NCBI GenBank assembly: GCA_018266875.1
Contig: JAFDZR010000007.1
Location: 42,868-106,867, forward strand
Length of the DNA: 64,000 bases
Source: Bacteroidota bacterium
GTDB taxonomy: Bacteria; Bacteroidota; Ignavibacteria; Tepidaquicellales; Tepidaquicellaceae
Direction: 5' to 3'
Part shown: one piece after another, positions 27,216-36,859 of the stretch
Numbering within the stretch: position 1 is the stretch's first letter
Layout of the letters: the number at the start of each line of letters is the position of its first letter
Translations under genes and position numbers: made by a program
The notes under the pieces: generated by a model
The model's database searches: none
What the model saw: only the letters and a program-made list of their open reading frames with translations
Told to the model about the DNA's origin: nothing

Positions 27216-28652
27216 TTATTTTGCGCCTCTGCCGAAAAGCATTACGGGAAAAGTTTTGAAGATCAGCTGCAGATCAAGCCATGGAGTCATGTTGTTTATG
27301 TAATAAAGATCAAGAACAATTGAATCTCTGAAAGACACCGAACTTCTTCCGGAAACCTGCCAGACTCCCGTACAGCCCGGATATACAATATGTCTTCTTT
27401 TATGCCAGTCGTCATATGCGTCAAATTCATAAGGAAGGCATGGTCTCGGACCTACAAGACTCATATCGCCTTTTAGAACGTTGAAGAGCTGGGGGAGTTC
27501 GTCAAGAGAAGTCTTCCTGAGAAATCTTCCTATCGGAGTGACCCTGGTCTCATTTAGAATCTTTGCTGATCCTTTGAACATGGTTTTATCATTCTTCATG
27601 AATTCCATCATGTTCTGTTCGCGGATAGTATCTTCTGAATTATCAATATACATTGATCTGAATTTATAAAACGTAAATTTCTTTCCGTCCTTGCCGACCC
27701 TGATCTGACGGAAGAATATTTCTCCGGGAGATGATAATTTCACCAGCACCGTAATAATCAGGAAGACCGGAGACAGGATTATAATGCCGACGAAAGAGGC
27801 AGCGTAATCAAATGTCCTTTTGTAAAAATAGTTTAGATTTTTATTTACTTTCGGTGACAGGTCCACTACAGGTATGCCGGAGTAAGATTCGGTTACGATC
27901 TTTTCGGGAACGATGTTGAATAATTCTGAAGTAAGCTTGACGCTTTTGTATAGTTCATTGCACCTGTCTATAAGCTCCATGAGACTTTCATATCCGATAT
28001 TGTCAATCGAGATAATGATCTCATCGACGCTGAATTTTTTTACGGTCTCTCGGAGATCTGAAATTCTCCCGAGACATACGAATTCCTTGAAAACCTCTTC
28101 TCCTTTGGCAACCTTATCATCCAGAAATCCCGTGATTTTTACGCCGTAAAAATTTTCGAACAGAAGTTTCTCCGCCAGCAGTCTGCCGGATTTACCCGCG
28201 CCGATTATCAGGATATTGCTGTTGTTGAGTATTTTTGTAAAATGCATGTAATAGGGTTTCAGCACAAGTATCCGGATCATTGAAACTCCGGAAAGACCGA
28301 TCAGGAAAAAGAAAAAGACAAAGAATCTTGAGGAAAGAAGAAGGTTGAACTTAATTACAAACGAAAAAATGATCAGAAGTAAAATACCGTAAACAAATGA
28401 TTTGAGCAGAGCCGTTAAATGCGGGGCTCTTGTCAGAAGTACGTTTATCTTGTAAAGATTATTGTTCTGAAATAAAAATACAAATACAAGCGAAAATACT
28501 GAAAAGGTAAGGTATGTAAGAAATTCATTCTCACTTATGATCACGTTTTTGTTCAGCACATTTGCAGTAATAAATTCCGACAATTTGAAGGAAAGGAATA
28601 TCACGGCAAAATCAAAAATCGCAAAAACGTATTTGTATCTCGGATATTTCAT
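27216..28652 (-). CDS. Polyprenyl-phosphate sugar-1-phosphate transferase (WbaP/EpsE/WcaJ-type initiating enzyme)
   Basis: A 478-residue initiating phosphoglycosyltransferase. About four transmembrane helices (8-130) are followed by a cytoplasmic nucleotide-binding-like domain (NILIIGAGKSGRLLAEKL, 146-163) and a re-entrant helix (FDYAASFVGIIILSPVF, 281-297). The catalytic domain is last, with FFRQIRVGKDGKKFTFYKFRSM (in pieces, 313-334), TSLDELPQLFNVLKGDMSLVGPRP (381-404) and a TGVWQVSGRS end. It transfers a sugar phosphate from a UDP-sugar to undecaprenyl phosphate, starting the repeat unit. It is followed six bases later by the hexapeptide acyltransferase gene. Confidence 0.95.
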   Translation of the reverse strand: MKYPRYKYVFAIFDFAVIFLSFKLSEFITANVLNKNVIISENEFLTYLTFSVFSLVFVFLFQNNNLYKINVLLTRAPHLTALLKSFVYGILLLIIFSFVIKFNLLLSSRFFVFFFFLIGLSGVSMIRILVLKPYYMHFTKILNNSNILIIGAGKSGRLLAEKLLFENFYGVKITGFLDDKVAKGEEVFKEFVCLGRISDLRETVKKFSVDEIIISIDNIGYESLMELIDRCNELYKSVKLTSELFNIVPEKIVTESYSGIPVVDLSPKVNKNLNYFYKRTFDYAASFVGIIILSPVFLIITVLVKLSSPGEIFFRQIRVGKDGKKFTFYKFRSMYIDNSEDTIREQNMMEFMKNDKTMFKGSAKILNETRVTPIGRFLRKTSLDELPQLFNVLKGDMSLVGPRPCLPYEFDAYDDWHKRRHIVYPGCTGVWQVSGRSSVSFRDSIVLDLYYINNMTPWLDLQLIFKTFPVMLFGRGAK

Positions 28653-28694
28653 AAGGATTTCATGAAACGGTTAATTATACAAGAATAACTCAAT

Positions 28695-29801
28695 TTATCT
28701 TTTTAAGAAATGTTTAATTTTTTCACAGACATAATTTATCTGATCATCAGAAATATCTGGAAACATAGGCAGTGATAGACACTGTTCAGCAATTTTTTCC
28801 GTAACCGGGAAATCATTCTTCCTGTAGCCAAGATGACTGAAGCATTTCTGAAGATGCAGCGGAACGGGATAATGAAGTCCGGTGGAAATTCCGTTTTCAT
28901 TCAGATAATTCTGAAGTTCATCTCTTTTTGAAAAAAGTATCACAAATAAATGATAGACATGCTTTCCGTAATCCATTTCCTCAGGCAGGGTGATCTGTTC
29001 AATGCCGCTCAGCAGCTCTCTGTATTTTGAAGCGGCAGCTCTTCTTTTTTCCGTCCATTCGGAAAGATGTTTTAATTTCAAACCGAGAACAGCTCCCTGT
29101 ATCCCTTCCATTCTGTAATTGTGACCGAAAAATTCGTGATAATATTTTTTTTCAGATCCATGATCTCTCAGCATCCGGATCTTTTTTGCAAGTTCATCAT
29201 TGTCAGTTGTCACAGCTCCGCCTTCGCCGAAAGCTCCGAGATTTTTTCCTGGATAAAAACTGAAACTTGCTGCAGCTGAAAGACTTCCTGCTTTCTTCCC
29301 TTTGTATTCAGCAATGTGAGCCTGCGCTGCATCCTCAATAAGTAAAATATTTTTTCTTTCTGCAGTATCTCTCAGATTATTAATGTCAGCGGTCTGACCG
29401 TACAGATGAACGGCAACTATCGCCTTTGTCCTGTCTGTTATTTTCTCCTCAGCTTTTACTGGATCGATATTATAACTTCTCGCATCGCAGTCTGCAAATA
29501 CAGGAACAGCCCCGCAAAGCGTTGCGCCCCATGCAGTTGCAATGAATGTATTCGCAGGAATTATAACCTCATCTCCGTGTGTGATCCCGTTTGCCCACAG
29601 CGCAAGGTGGTTTGCGTCTGTTCCTGAACTGACAGCGATACAATGCTTCACACCGTGCTCCGCTGCAAAATCTTCTTCAAATTCCTTTACAGATTTCCCG
29701 AGAATAAATGAAGAGTTGTCTATGATATCAGTAATTGAAGAGATCGCTTCTTCTCTTATAAGTTCGTTTTGCTTTTTCAGATCTGTAAAAGGTACATTCA
29801 T
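28695..29801 (-). CDS. DegT-family sugar aminotransferase (FdtB/QdtB/WbpE-like)
   Basis: The frame is open to 29927, but the internal ATG at 29801 is chosen. It gives the canonical family start MNVPFTDLKKQ, and its ATG overlaps the preceding gene's TGA (ATGA). The resulting 368-residue protein has SSGTDANHLAL (58-68), LLIEDAAQAHIA (153-164) and SFSFYPGKNLGAFGEGG with PLP lysine K186. The VP-x-x-DLK start and SFYPGKNLGAFGE motif are those of 3-keto-sugar aminotransferases. It is a clear paralogue of the enzyme at 58617. Together with the acyltransferase at 26740 it probably makes a 3-acetamido sugar. Confidence 0.9.
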   Translation of the reverse strand: MNVPFTDLKKQNELIREEAISSITDIIDNSSFILGKSVKEFEEDFAAEHGVKHCIAVSSGTDANHLALWANGITHGDEVIIPANTFIATAWGATLCGAVPVFADCDARSYNIDPVKAEEKITDRTKAIVAVHLYGQTADINNLRDTAERKNILLIEDAAQAHIAEYKGKKAGSLSAAASFSFYPGKNLGAFGEGGAVTTDNDELAKKIRMLRDHGSEKKYYHEFFGHNYRMEGIQGAVLGLKLKHLSEWTEKRRAAASKYRELLSGIEQITLPEEMDYGKHVYHLFVILFSKRDELQNYLNENGISTGLHYPVPLHLQKCFSHLGYRKNDFPVTEKIAEQCLSLPMFPDISDDQINYVCEKIKHFLKR

Positions 29802-30574
29802 AAATCCTGAGTTAATTTTGATTTTGATTTGAAAAATTCCGGAACCGCATATATAATAAAAAAAGGCAGTGTGGATAAATATCTGCCGGCCATTTTCCCC
29901 GGCTGCTGAATAAGACGGAAAAACCATTCCATTCCGATCTTCCTGAAAAAAACCGGCGCTCTTTTTATATCACCGATATAAAACCTGAATGCCGCTCCTA
30001 CTCCTGTCATTATTCCCCTGTCAAGCTTCATGTAATTGTTCATCATCCATATCTCCTGTTTGCCGCCGCCGAGCGCAACCCAGATGAAGTCTGCGCCGGA
30101 TTGATTGATTCCGTTGACAATGTTCTCATCTGTTCCGTCTGTCTGCGATCCGAGATCCGGGCTTAACATTCCGCATACAATAATTCCGTACTGCTTTTCC
30201 GCTTTATCTTTTAATCTATTCAGGACTTCCTGAGTGTCGCCAAGAAAAAAATGTTTCACGTCCATGCCTGCTGATCTTCTGAAGACTTCTTCCATAAAAT
30301 CCGGACCGGCAACCCTGCCGATCCCTTTTATACCTTTTGCATCTGCGAAAAGTGAAAGCGGTCTCCCGTCAGGCAAAGATAAAAACGAACTGTTTATTGC
30401 ATTCCTTAATGCGGGAGAATTTCTGTATGCATTAACAATATTCCCCGTATCAGTGACACAGATGTATGCCGGACCTTCGCCTTTTTTCAGTTTATCAAAA
30501 GCAGTTCTGACCGATCCATCCAGATCACAGCAGGTTACTTTTACTCCCTTGAAATAAAATTTATCAGGTTTCAA
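29798..30574 (-). CDS. WecG/TagA/CpsF-family glycosyltransferase (GT26)
   Basis: A 258-residue GT26 enzyme with the complete family order: FKGVKVTCCDLDGSV at the N-terminus, ICVTDTGNIVNAYR (38-51), SLPDGRPLSLFA with catalytic-region aspartate D69, FLGDTQEVLNRL, DFIWVALGGGKQEIWM, TGVGAAFRFYIGDIKRAPVFFRKIGMEWFFRL in pieces, and a C-terminal amphipathic tail that docks to the membrane. Such enzymes usually add the second sugar to undecaprenyl-PP-linked GlcNAc or similar. The initiating transferase at 27216 is nearby, so it may act immediately after it. It is the intact counterpart of the 5'-irregular GT26 at 15079. Confidence 0.93.
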   Translation of the reverse strand: MKPDKFYFKGVKVTCCDLDGSVRTAFDKLKKGEGPAYICVTDTGNIVNAYRNSPALRNAINSSFLSLPDGRPLSLFADAKGIKGIGRVAGPDFMEEVFRRSAGMDVKHFFLGDTQEVLNRLKDKAEKQYGIIVCGMLSPDLGSQTDGTDENIVNGINQSGADFIWVALGGGKQEIWMMNNYMKLDRGIMTGVGAAFRFYIGDIKRAPVFFRKIGMEWFFRLIQQPGKMAGRYLSTLPFFIIYAVPEFFKSKSKLTQDL

Positions 30575-30581
30575 ATATATA

Positions 30582-31718
30582 TCAGTTTAATGCTTTTTTA
30601 AATGTAGTAATAATATTATTGATATTTATTTCAGCCGTGAATCTGTTTTTGTATTCATTTCTGCAGGCTTCGCTTATATTTTCACGCAGTTCACTGTTCC
30701 CGGCAAGCCTTACCACTGCTGCGGCAATCTCTTCCGGATTTTTCCTGCTTACCAGTATTCCCGTCCGACCGTCATCTATCATTTCCGGAACCGCTCCTGT
30801 ATCCCTGATTGAAATGACAGGAATTGCGTTTGCAAAAGCTTCTATGATTGCCATAGGACATCCTTCGTACGGATACCATGTGGGATGAATTAGAATGTCT
30901 GTCTTATCCAGAAATTCCATTTTACTTTTACCTGAAACGACACCGTGAAAAAAGACTCTGTCAGATATCCCGCCTTCGCTGATTATCTTTTTAACTTTAA
31001 GTTCTGTATCTTTTTCGCCGTCCGGATATTCGCCTGCAATGTGAAATTCCGCGTCAATGTTCTTTTCCGTAAGAATCACTGCCGCATTCAGAAAATCAAG
31101 AATTCCTTTGCTTTCGTAAAGATTCGCATAGAAGCTAAAATTGAATTTGCCGTCATGATTTTTCCTTATCCTGCCGGCTGTTCCTGTGACTTCAAAATCA
31201 GCGCCGTTAGGGAATGAAACGATATTTTTGACCAGACCTTCAAAATTAGATTTCAGACTTTCGCTGTAAACAATTGCAGTATGAACTTTTGACAGTGATT
31301 TCTTTATAAAATATTTAACGGGCGGCAATGAATTTTCATAGAAAACTTTTCTGAAATAATCTCCTTCATGAAGGTGGATAATAATTTTTGCTCTCGAATC
31401 GGAAGATGCCGAGAGTATCATTGATCCGTCCCTAAGGTATGGAAGAAAGTTTGATGCAACCGGAATGTAAACTATGTCGGGTTTGATATTTTTCACAATG
31501 GACCTTATCCCTTTTATGCTTTTCAGGGCAAGTCTGACATTTTCCGTGTCAAGCCGGGATAAATTCTTAATATCCCTGTGGTCGGAAATATCATGATGAT
31601 AAACTTCAAATTCGTCTCTGAGTTTTGAATCAAGTAAATTTTTCAAATAGACAGTCGACCCATGGAATGGAGGAGGAATGCTTCCGGTAATAATAACTTT
31701 CTTCTTATCTTTAAGCAA
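30582..31718 (-). CDS. Family 4 glycosyltransferase
   Basis: A 378-residue GT-B enzyme. It starts KVIITGSIPPPFHGSTVYL, with the G-loop-like PPPxHG typical of GT4 in polysaccharide loci. It has IIIHLHEGDYFRK (112-124), YANLYESKGILDFL (197-210), and an intact donor motif EGCPMAIIEAFANAIPVIS with E285 and E293. It is the first gene of cluster A in the direction of transcription, and the 119-base gap upstream of its start is the best place for a cluster promoter. I could not identify promoter elements with confidence. Confidence 0.9.
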   Translation of the reverse strand: MLKDKKKVIITGSIPPPFHGSTVYLKNLLDSKLRDEFEVYHHDISDHRDIKNLSRLDTENVRLALKSIKGIRSIVKNIKPDIVYIPVASNFLPYLRDGSMILSASSDSRAKIIIHLHEGDYFRKVFYENSLPPVKYFIKKSLSKVHTAIVYSESLKSNFEGLVKNIVSFPNGADFEVTGTAGRIRKNHDGKFNFSFYANLYESKGILDFLNAAVILTEKNIDAEFHIAGEYPDGEKDTELKVKKIISEGGISDRVFFHGVVSGKSKMEFLDKTDILIHPTWYPYEGCPMAIIEAFANAIPVISIRDTGAVPEMIDDGRTGILVSRKNPEEIAAAVVRLAGNSELRENISEACRNEYKNRFTAEININNIITTFKKALN

Positions 31719-31837
31719 CTTATGATGTTCTGTTAAAGAAAAATTAAAAAGATCCAGCCTAAAAAAACTATTACTAATAATCTTTAAAGTATTCCGGTAA
31801 ACTTATTAAACCTAGACCACTTAATAAATTCAATTAT

Positions 31838-33295
31838 CTAAATCTTTACTTCCTTTAATTTCTTTAAGAGCCAGGTTCTTTCAAGGATATTTGCATTATT
31901 CAGGAGTTCGTATTCAGTTTCAGAATAAAGTTTCTGATCCTTATTCTCTTTTATTTTAATAAGTTTTCTGAAATACATCAGATAATTTTTAATCCTTTCC
32001 TGCCGGGATTTCGGAAGGTTATTTGATTTTGATCTCAGGAAATGACTGTAAGCGTCGAACTGGTAAAGGAGCTCCTGGAAGTAGCCGAGTTCGTATAAGC
32101 ACTGCATTTTCAGATCGCGCAGGGTTGTGTCAAAGCGTGCGTAAACGGAATTTTCAATTCCGTTAATATGCCTCATCGCTTCGCTGAAGTTTCCCTTCGC
32201 AAAGCAGACTTTAGCTTCGGAATATTTTTTTGCTGTGTCCCTGATCTCGGGGGATAAATAAGGACTGTATTCTTTTATAAAATTTCCGAGCCAGTCCAGT
32301 TCGGAAACGGCAATCGAAACAAGGACAATATTACCAAAAAGCATATAATCGAAATATTCATCTTCATACATAGCAAACAATTTCTGCCTTAAAGCTTCTT
32401 TATAGAGTTCAAATCTTTCTCTTCTGTATTCGGAGTTTCCCCTGAAGATCATAATAATGCAGAAGTGCTGCAGTACATTCAAAAGATTATATCTCTCAAA
32501 ATGATCGAATATTTCCCGCCCGCTTAAGAAAAGCTTCTTAAGTTCTCTGTAATACTCTTCATTGTTCTCCTTGTGCAACAGGATCTGAAGGCGGTTTAGA
32601 TTGATTACCGGGTTGTCATTATATTTGCTGTTATTATCCATGATCTCTTCGAGTATCACTTTTATCAGATTTGTCGATAAACTGCTGACCACTTCCTCGT
32701 TTTCTTCAAACAAAAGAGTATTATTGTTGAAAATGCATAAGGTGATGTAATACGAAAGATTCTCGCTCATTTTCCGGAGAGAATATTGTTTGAATATATT
32801 ATAATCCTTCTTCTTGAATCTGTTTATCTCTGTGAACAGCTCCATCTGTCTCTGCATTTTTATCCGGCTGCTGTAATACTCCTCGTCTTTGTGCTTTACC
32901 TGTTCAAGTATATTGTTTATCTCCTCAAATTTTTTCAGGAATAGTCTGTAAAGTTTTCTTCGGTTGTATTCTTCAAGAAGTATCAGATGCTGTCTTAGAG
33001 TTTCCCTTTCATTCCTTGAGTGAACTAAAAAGTCCTTCAGCAGAGTATTCAGTTTAAAACTCACCGTCCTCATCATGCCGTCATTATATTCTTTGTTTCC
33101 GAAAACTTTTGCGAAAATATATTCTTTTGTTAATTTCTTTTCCCTGAAATCCGGATAGAATTTAATCAGATGTTCAAAAAATTTTATGACATTTTCATTC
33201 CTGTTAAAATAAGCGGACGATACATAGACCCTGAATCTCTTTAATTCTTCCGAGGAAAGGGAACTGAGTATTTCCGTAATGTTTGAACTTATCAT
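31838..33295 (-). CDS. Uncharacterised helical protein, Bacteroidota-type
   Basis: A 485-residue, charged, almost wholly alpha-helical protein with no signal peptide or membrane segment. It begins with the stretch LSSLSSEELKRFRVYVSSAYFNRN (in pieces, residues 11-34), a start I associate with an uncharacterised protein family widespread in Bacteroidota. Repeated helix pairs with aromatic positions suggest a TPR-like superhelix, for example near 280-420. It lies between the two cluster blocks and diverges from the secreted-protein gene at 33687. No catalytic motif is visible and no function is proposed. Confidence 0.8.
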   Translation of the reverse strand: MISSNITEILSSLSSEELKRFRVYVSSAYFNRNENVIKFFEHLIKFYPDFREKKLTKEYIFAKVFGNKEYNDGMMRTVSFKLNTLLKDFLVHSRNERETLRQHLILLEEYNRRKLYRLFLKKFEEINNILEQVKHKDEEYYSSRIKMQRQMELFTEINRFKKKDYNIFKQYSLRKMSENLSYYITLCIFNNNTLLFEENEEVVSSLSTNLIKVILEEIMDNNSKYNDNPVINLNRLQILLHKENNEEYYRELKKLFLSGREIFDHFERYNLLNVLQHFCIIMIFRGNSEYRRERFELYKEALRQKLFAMYEDEYFDYMLFGNIVLVSIAVSELDWLGNFIKEYSPYLSPEIRDTAKKYSEAKVCFAKGNFSEAMRHINGIENSVYARFDTTLRDLKMQCLYELGYFQELLYQFDAYSHFLRSKSNNLPKSRQERIKNYLMYFRKLIKIKENKDQKLYSETEYELLNNANILERTWLLKKLKEVKI

Positions 33296-33686
33296 TATCA
33301 GTTAGTTGAATTAAGCTGTTTTTTAGGAAAATATTTCGATTATCCGTGAAAATAAAAAAACAAATTTACATATAGGATCTTTAAAAAACCATTGAAAACA
33401 GCAGTAATTTAAACTTTTTTATGGAAATCAGTAAATCTGACTATGGAATTTTGAAAAACATTTTAAAAAATCTTTCTTTGATTCGGCTATGATCAACTGT
33501 TTATTTTTATAAAGATTTTTTCAGGGTGACACCGAATAAATTAAAATTTACTTCCATCAATAGAAAGAACGGTCTTACCGTTCTTTAACTAAACGTCACC
33601 CTGGAAGCAGCCTGAAGCTGTCCCCTTAAGAAGGGACAGCCGGAAGGCGATTTTAATATTCATTAACTTTATAAACAAAAATTAAA
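33296..33686. other. Divergent intergenic region with a run of hairpins
   Basis: This 391-base non-coding stretch lies between divergent genes and must hold both promoters. Its left part is plain AT-rich DNA. From 33522 it becomes strongly structured. A 9-bp pair, CAGGGTGAC at 33522-33530 with GTCACCCTG at 33595-33603, encloses a perfect 10-bp hairpin (AAAGAACGGT 33564-33573, loop CTT, ACCGTTCTTT 33577-33586). Next to it lies a third hairpin, GCTGTCCC 33617-33624 with GGGACAGC 33633-33640, extended by GCCT/AGGC across an internal loop. It could be a leader RNA of the plus-strand gene or a dispersed palindromic element. Confidence 0.75.
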
Positions 33687-34982
33687 ATGAAAAAAATTTT
33701 TTTTGCTTTCTGTTTAGTTCTTATCTCATCGGGTATTTCTTTTTCCCAGCTTTTGTTCTCTGAAAATTTCAATTATCCGGTAAGAGATACTCTTACGAAT
33801 ATAGGAGGCTGGAACTCATCTTTTTTTCCAGATCCGTCTCATGTTGAAATCAGATCTCCCGGTCTATCCTATTCAGGTTATATCGGATCCGGAAACGGCA
33901 ACTGTGCCTACATGAATAATCAGCCCCTATCGAATACCTCTTTATGTCAGATCGGGAATGACAGTACAGGTACAATTTATGTATCCCTGCTGATAAAAGT
34001 TGATAATTTTACAGCAGGTGCCACAGAAGGATATAATATTTGTCTTGATCAGGCTGGCGGAACAACGAATTTAAATACGAAATTATATACAAAAAAAGTT
34101 TCTTCAACAACATTTAATTTTGGCATAAAAAAAATCAACGGTAATGCAGTATATTCACCTAATGTTTACAATACCGGTACGGTTTATCTCGCAGTAATCA
34201 GTTATACATTCAAACCGGGGTCATCAACAAATGATGTTGCGAAAATTTATATCTTCAGCTCAGGCGTTCCTGTAAGTGAACCGGTGACTCCTCTTGCTCT
34301 GGATTCAGCAAACGCTGATTTGGTCAATATAGGTGATTTAATTCTATCCAATTCTTTTGTTCAATCGGGAATGCAGGCGACTCCTGTAAGAATTGACGGA
34401 ATTAGAATAGGAAAATCCTGGAATTCAGTCCTGTTCCAGAATGCGAATCTTCAGCTTTCGATGAAAGGACTGATCCAGGGATTTTATAATAATATAACAG
34501 GAAAAATGGTGCAGGATACTGTCTCTGTTTCTTTGAGATATAACAGACCTCCGTATACTCTTGCAGAAACCTCAAAGTCAGTTCTGGATTCGAACGGTAA
34601 CGGGACATTTACTTTTAAAAATATCTGGAATAATGCACCGTATTTTATTGAAGTAAATCACAGAAATATGCTTGAATCGTGGAGTTCAATTACAAAAGAA
34701 TTTTATCTTAATGTAACGAATTTTGATTTCACTTATTATCCTTCATCAACATATGGGAATAATGTAATTCTAAAGGGAAGTAAATATTGCTTTTACAACG
34801 GTGAAATAGTCCATGACGGTGTAATTGATGTTACGGATTACCAGTATGTGGATAACAATTCTTTTAATTTTGTGACAGGATACAGAACAACAGACCTTAA
34901 CGGTGATAATGTTACTGACATCAGCGACATGAGCATTGTTGAGTTGAATTCATACAATTTTGTTCAGGTGATCAGCCCTTAA
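33687..34982 (+). CDS. Secreted protein with C-terminal dockerin-like double repeat
   Basis: A 431-residue protein with a clear signal peptide (MKKIFFAFCLVLISSGISFS, residues 1-20). The body (about 25-250) is beta-rich and resembles a concanavalin-type domain (DSTGTIYVSLLIKVDNF, DGIRIGKSW). A linker with FYNNITGKMVQDTVSVSLRY follows. The C-terminal 66 residues hold two dockerin-like loops, DGVIDVTDYQYVDNNS and DLNGDNVTDISDMSIVELNS, each with calcium-loop-like D/N spacing and followed by a YNF/FNFV strand. This tail is common on Ignavibacteria secreted proteins and may be an alternative surface-attachment domain; there is no PNPF-type sorting domain. The catalytic role, if any, is unknown. Confidence 0.8.
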   Translation: MKKIFFAFCLVLISSGISFSQLLFSENFNYPVRDTLTNIGGWNSSFFPDPSHVEIRSPGLSYSGYIGSGNGNCAYMNNQPLSNTSLCQIGNDSTGTIYVSLLIKVDNFTAGATEGYNICLDQAGGTTNLNTKLYTKKVSSTTFNFGIKKINGNAVYSPNVYNTGTVYLAVISYTFKPGSSTNDVAKIYIFSSGVPVSEPVTPLALDSANADLVNIGDLILSNSFVQSGMQATPVRIDGIRIGKSWNSVLFQNANLQLSMKGLIQGFYNNITGKMVQDTVSVSLRYNRPPYTLAETSKSVLDSNGNGTFTFKNIWNNAPYFIEVNHRNMLESWSSITKEFYLNVTNFDFTYYPSSTYGNNVILKGSKYCFYNGEIVHDGVIDVTDYQYVDNNSFNFVTGYRTTDLNGDNVTDISDMSIVELNSYNFVQVISP

Positions 34983-35006
34983 GAAAATATACTAGCCCCT
35001 AATTGA

Positions 35007-35045
35007 GCAGTGTCAGGATACATCCTGACGCTGCTTCTTTTATTT
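35007..35045 (+). terminator. Rho-independent terminator after the dockerin-like protein gene
   Basis: A stem of about 13 bp, GCAGTGTCAGGAT (35007-35019) with ATCCTGACGCTGC (35022-35034), has one G-U pair and a minimal loop and is followed by a T-rich run (TTCTTTTATTT). It starts 25 bases after the stop codon of the gene ending at 34982, where a terminator is expected. The rest of the gap to 35258 is AT-rich with one weaker hairpin (35096-35116) and presumably holds the aceB promoter. Confidence 0.85.
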
Positions 35046-35258
35046 AAGATCTGCACTGTTCCGGAATTCTCTTCAATACCGGAAATATTATCTGACGGAA
35101 AAATGTAAATTTTCCGCTGATAAAATTTTTTTAATGATTATTTAATATCAATGATTTCTTTTGTAAGTGAAAGTGGCGGCTGAATTTGTTAAATTATAAA
35201 TGTTACAGACTAACCTTATATTTTTCACCCCATTTTTATAAATAGATAAATTCAATTT

Positions 35259-36839
35259 ATGCCTGATAATATTTCTATCATAGGATCCTTAAAGGATAAT
35301 TATACTGAGATTCTGACAAGCGAAGCCCTGGATTTCGTTTCAAGACTTCAGAGAAAATTTAACGGGAGACGAAAAGAACTCTTGTTAAAGAGGGAAGAGA
35401 AACAGAAAGAGATCAATTCCGGTAAGATGCCGGATTTTCCCGAAGAGACAAAAAAGATCAGAGAAAGTGAGTGGAAAGTTGCTCCGATACCGGCAGACCT
35501 TGAAGACAGACGGGTTGAGATAACAGGACCGGTTGACAGAAAAATGATAATCAATGCTCTGAATTCCGGAGCAAATGTCTTTATGGCGGATTTTGAAGAT
35601 TCAAATTCTCCTACCTGGGAAAATGTGATTGAAGGTCAGATAAATCTCAGGGACGCAATCAATAAGACAATTTCGTTCACTAGTCCTGAAGGTAAAAATT
35701 ATAAACTCAAAGAACAATCGGCTACGCTGATGGTACGTCCCAGAGGCTGGCATCTTGAAGAAAAAAACGTAACGCTGGATGGTGAAAATTTTTCTGCCTC
35801 ACTGTTCGATTTCGGTTTATATTTCTTTCATAACGCAAAAGACCTTACAGCAAAAGGAACTGGTCCGTATTTTTATCTTCCCAAACTTGAGAATTATCAT
35901 GAAGCCCGGTTATGGAATGATGTATTTAATTTTTCGCAGGATGAACTCGGAATTCCCCGCGGAACTATAAGGGCGACTGTGCTCATTGAAACTATCCTTG
36001 CGGCTTTTGAAATGGATGAGATACTTTATGAACTTAAGGATCACTCTGCAGGTCTTAACTGCGGCAGGTGGGATTACATCTTCAGCTTTATAAAAAAATT
36101 CAGGAATTATAATGATTTTGTCCTTCCAGACAGAAGTCTTGTTACCATGAATGTTCATTTCCTCAGATCTTATTCTCAGCTTGTAATAAAGGTGTGCCAC
36201 AAAAGGGGAATTCACGCTATGGGCGGTATGGCGGCTCAGATACCAATAAAAAATGACATAAAGGCTAATGAGGATGCAATGAAAAAAGTGAGGCTTGATA
36301 AGGAACGTGAAGCAGGTGACGGACATGACGGAACCTGGGTAGCTCATCCCGGTCTGATAGGCACTGCAAAAGAAATCTTTGACAGGCTAATGCCGGGTAA
36401 AAATCAGATTGAAAATAAAAGGGAAGATGTCAGCGTTTACGCAGCTGATCTTCTGACTGTGCCCGAAGGCGAAATTACAGAGAATGGTCTCAGACATAAT
36501 ATTAATGTATCTATACAGTATCTTGAAGCGTGGCTGAACGGCAACGGATGCGTGCCGATCTATAACCTGATGGAGGATGCCGCTACTGCTGAAATATCAA
36601 GGGCGCAGATATGGCAGTGGATACATTCTGAAAAAGGAATTTTAAATGACGGAAGAAAAGTCACTGCAGAACTTTACCATGACATTGTAAAAGAGGAACT
36701 AGAAAAAATTAAATCTCTGGTAGGAGAAGAAAAATTTTCAAAAGGTAAATATGAAAAAGCCACGGAATTATTCAATGAGCTTTCAACCGACAGTAACTTC
36801 CGGGAGTTTTTAACTTTAACTGCATATAAATATATTTAA
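35259..36839 (+). CDS. aceB: Malate synthase A
   Basis: A 526-residue enzyme of the glyoxylate bypass that condenses glyoxylate and acetyl-CoA to malate. It has the malate synthase A architecture and length (533 in E. coli). Recognisable elements are [17 protein letters not shown] (108-124), RPRGWHL (160-166) with the catalytic arginine region, [19 protein letters not shown] (241-259) with the metal-binding glutamate, LNCGRWDY (266-273), the [13 protein letters not shown] stretch, and the C-terminal [19 protein letters not shown] holding the catalytic aspartate. It is cytoplasmic and is followed by aceA 20 bases downstream, so the bypass is one operon. The leader has no evident Shine-Dalgarno. 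Confidence 0.98.
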   Translation: MPDNISIIGSLKDNYTEILTSEALDFVSRLQRKFNGRRKELLLKREEKQKEINSGKMPDFPEETKKIRESEWKVAPIPADLEDRRVEITGPVDRKMIINALNSGANVFMADFEDSNSPTWENVIEGQINLRDAINKTISFTSPEGKNYKLKEQSATLMVRPRGWHLEEKNVTLDGENFSASLFDFGLYFFHNAKDLTAKGTGPYFYLPKLENYHEARLWNDVFNFSQDELGIPRGTIRATVLIETILAAFEMDEILYELKDHSAGLNCGRWDYIFSFIKKFRNYNDFVLPDRSLVTMNVHFLRSYSQLVIKVCHKRGIHAMGGMAAQIPIKNDIKANEDAMKKVRLDKEREAGDGHDGTWVAHPGLIGTAKEIFDRLMPGKNQIENKREDVSVYAADLLTVPEGEITENGLRHNINVSIQYLEAWLNGNGCVPIYNLMEDAATAEISRAQIWQWIHSEKGILNDGRKVTAELYHDIVKEELEKIKSLVGEEKFSKGKYEKATELFNELSTDSNFREFLTLTAYKYI

Positions 36840-36859
36840 AAATCATAAAAAATAATAAT

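Noticed and set aside
28695-29927. Long form of the aminotransferase starting at 29927
   Set aside because: The extra 42 residues match no family sequence and overlap the upstream GT26 gene. The ATG at 29801 gives the canonical start and an ATGA junction.
33687-34982. T9SS sorting domain on the 431-residue secreted protein
   Set aside because: The C-terminus has a dockerin-like double repeat instead of the PNPF...GIY(F)Y pattern, so it was not called T9SS cargo.
35910-36347. A 145-residue minus-strand open frame inside aceB
   Set aside because: It is the antisense shadow of strongly conserved malate synthase sequence.
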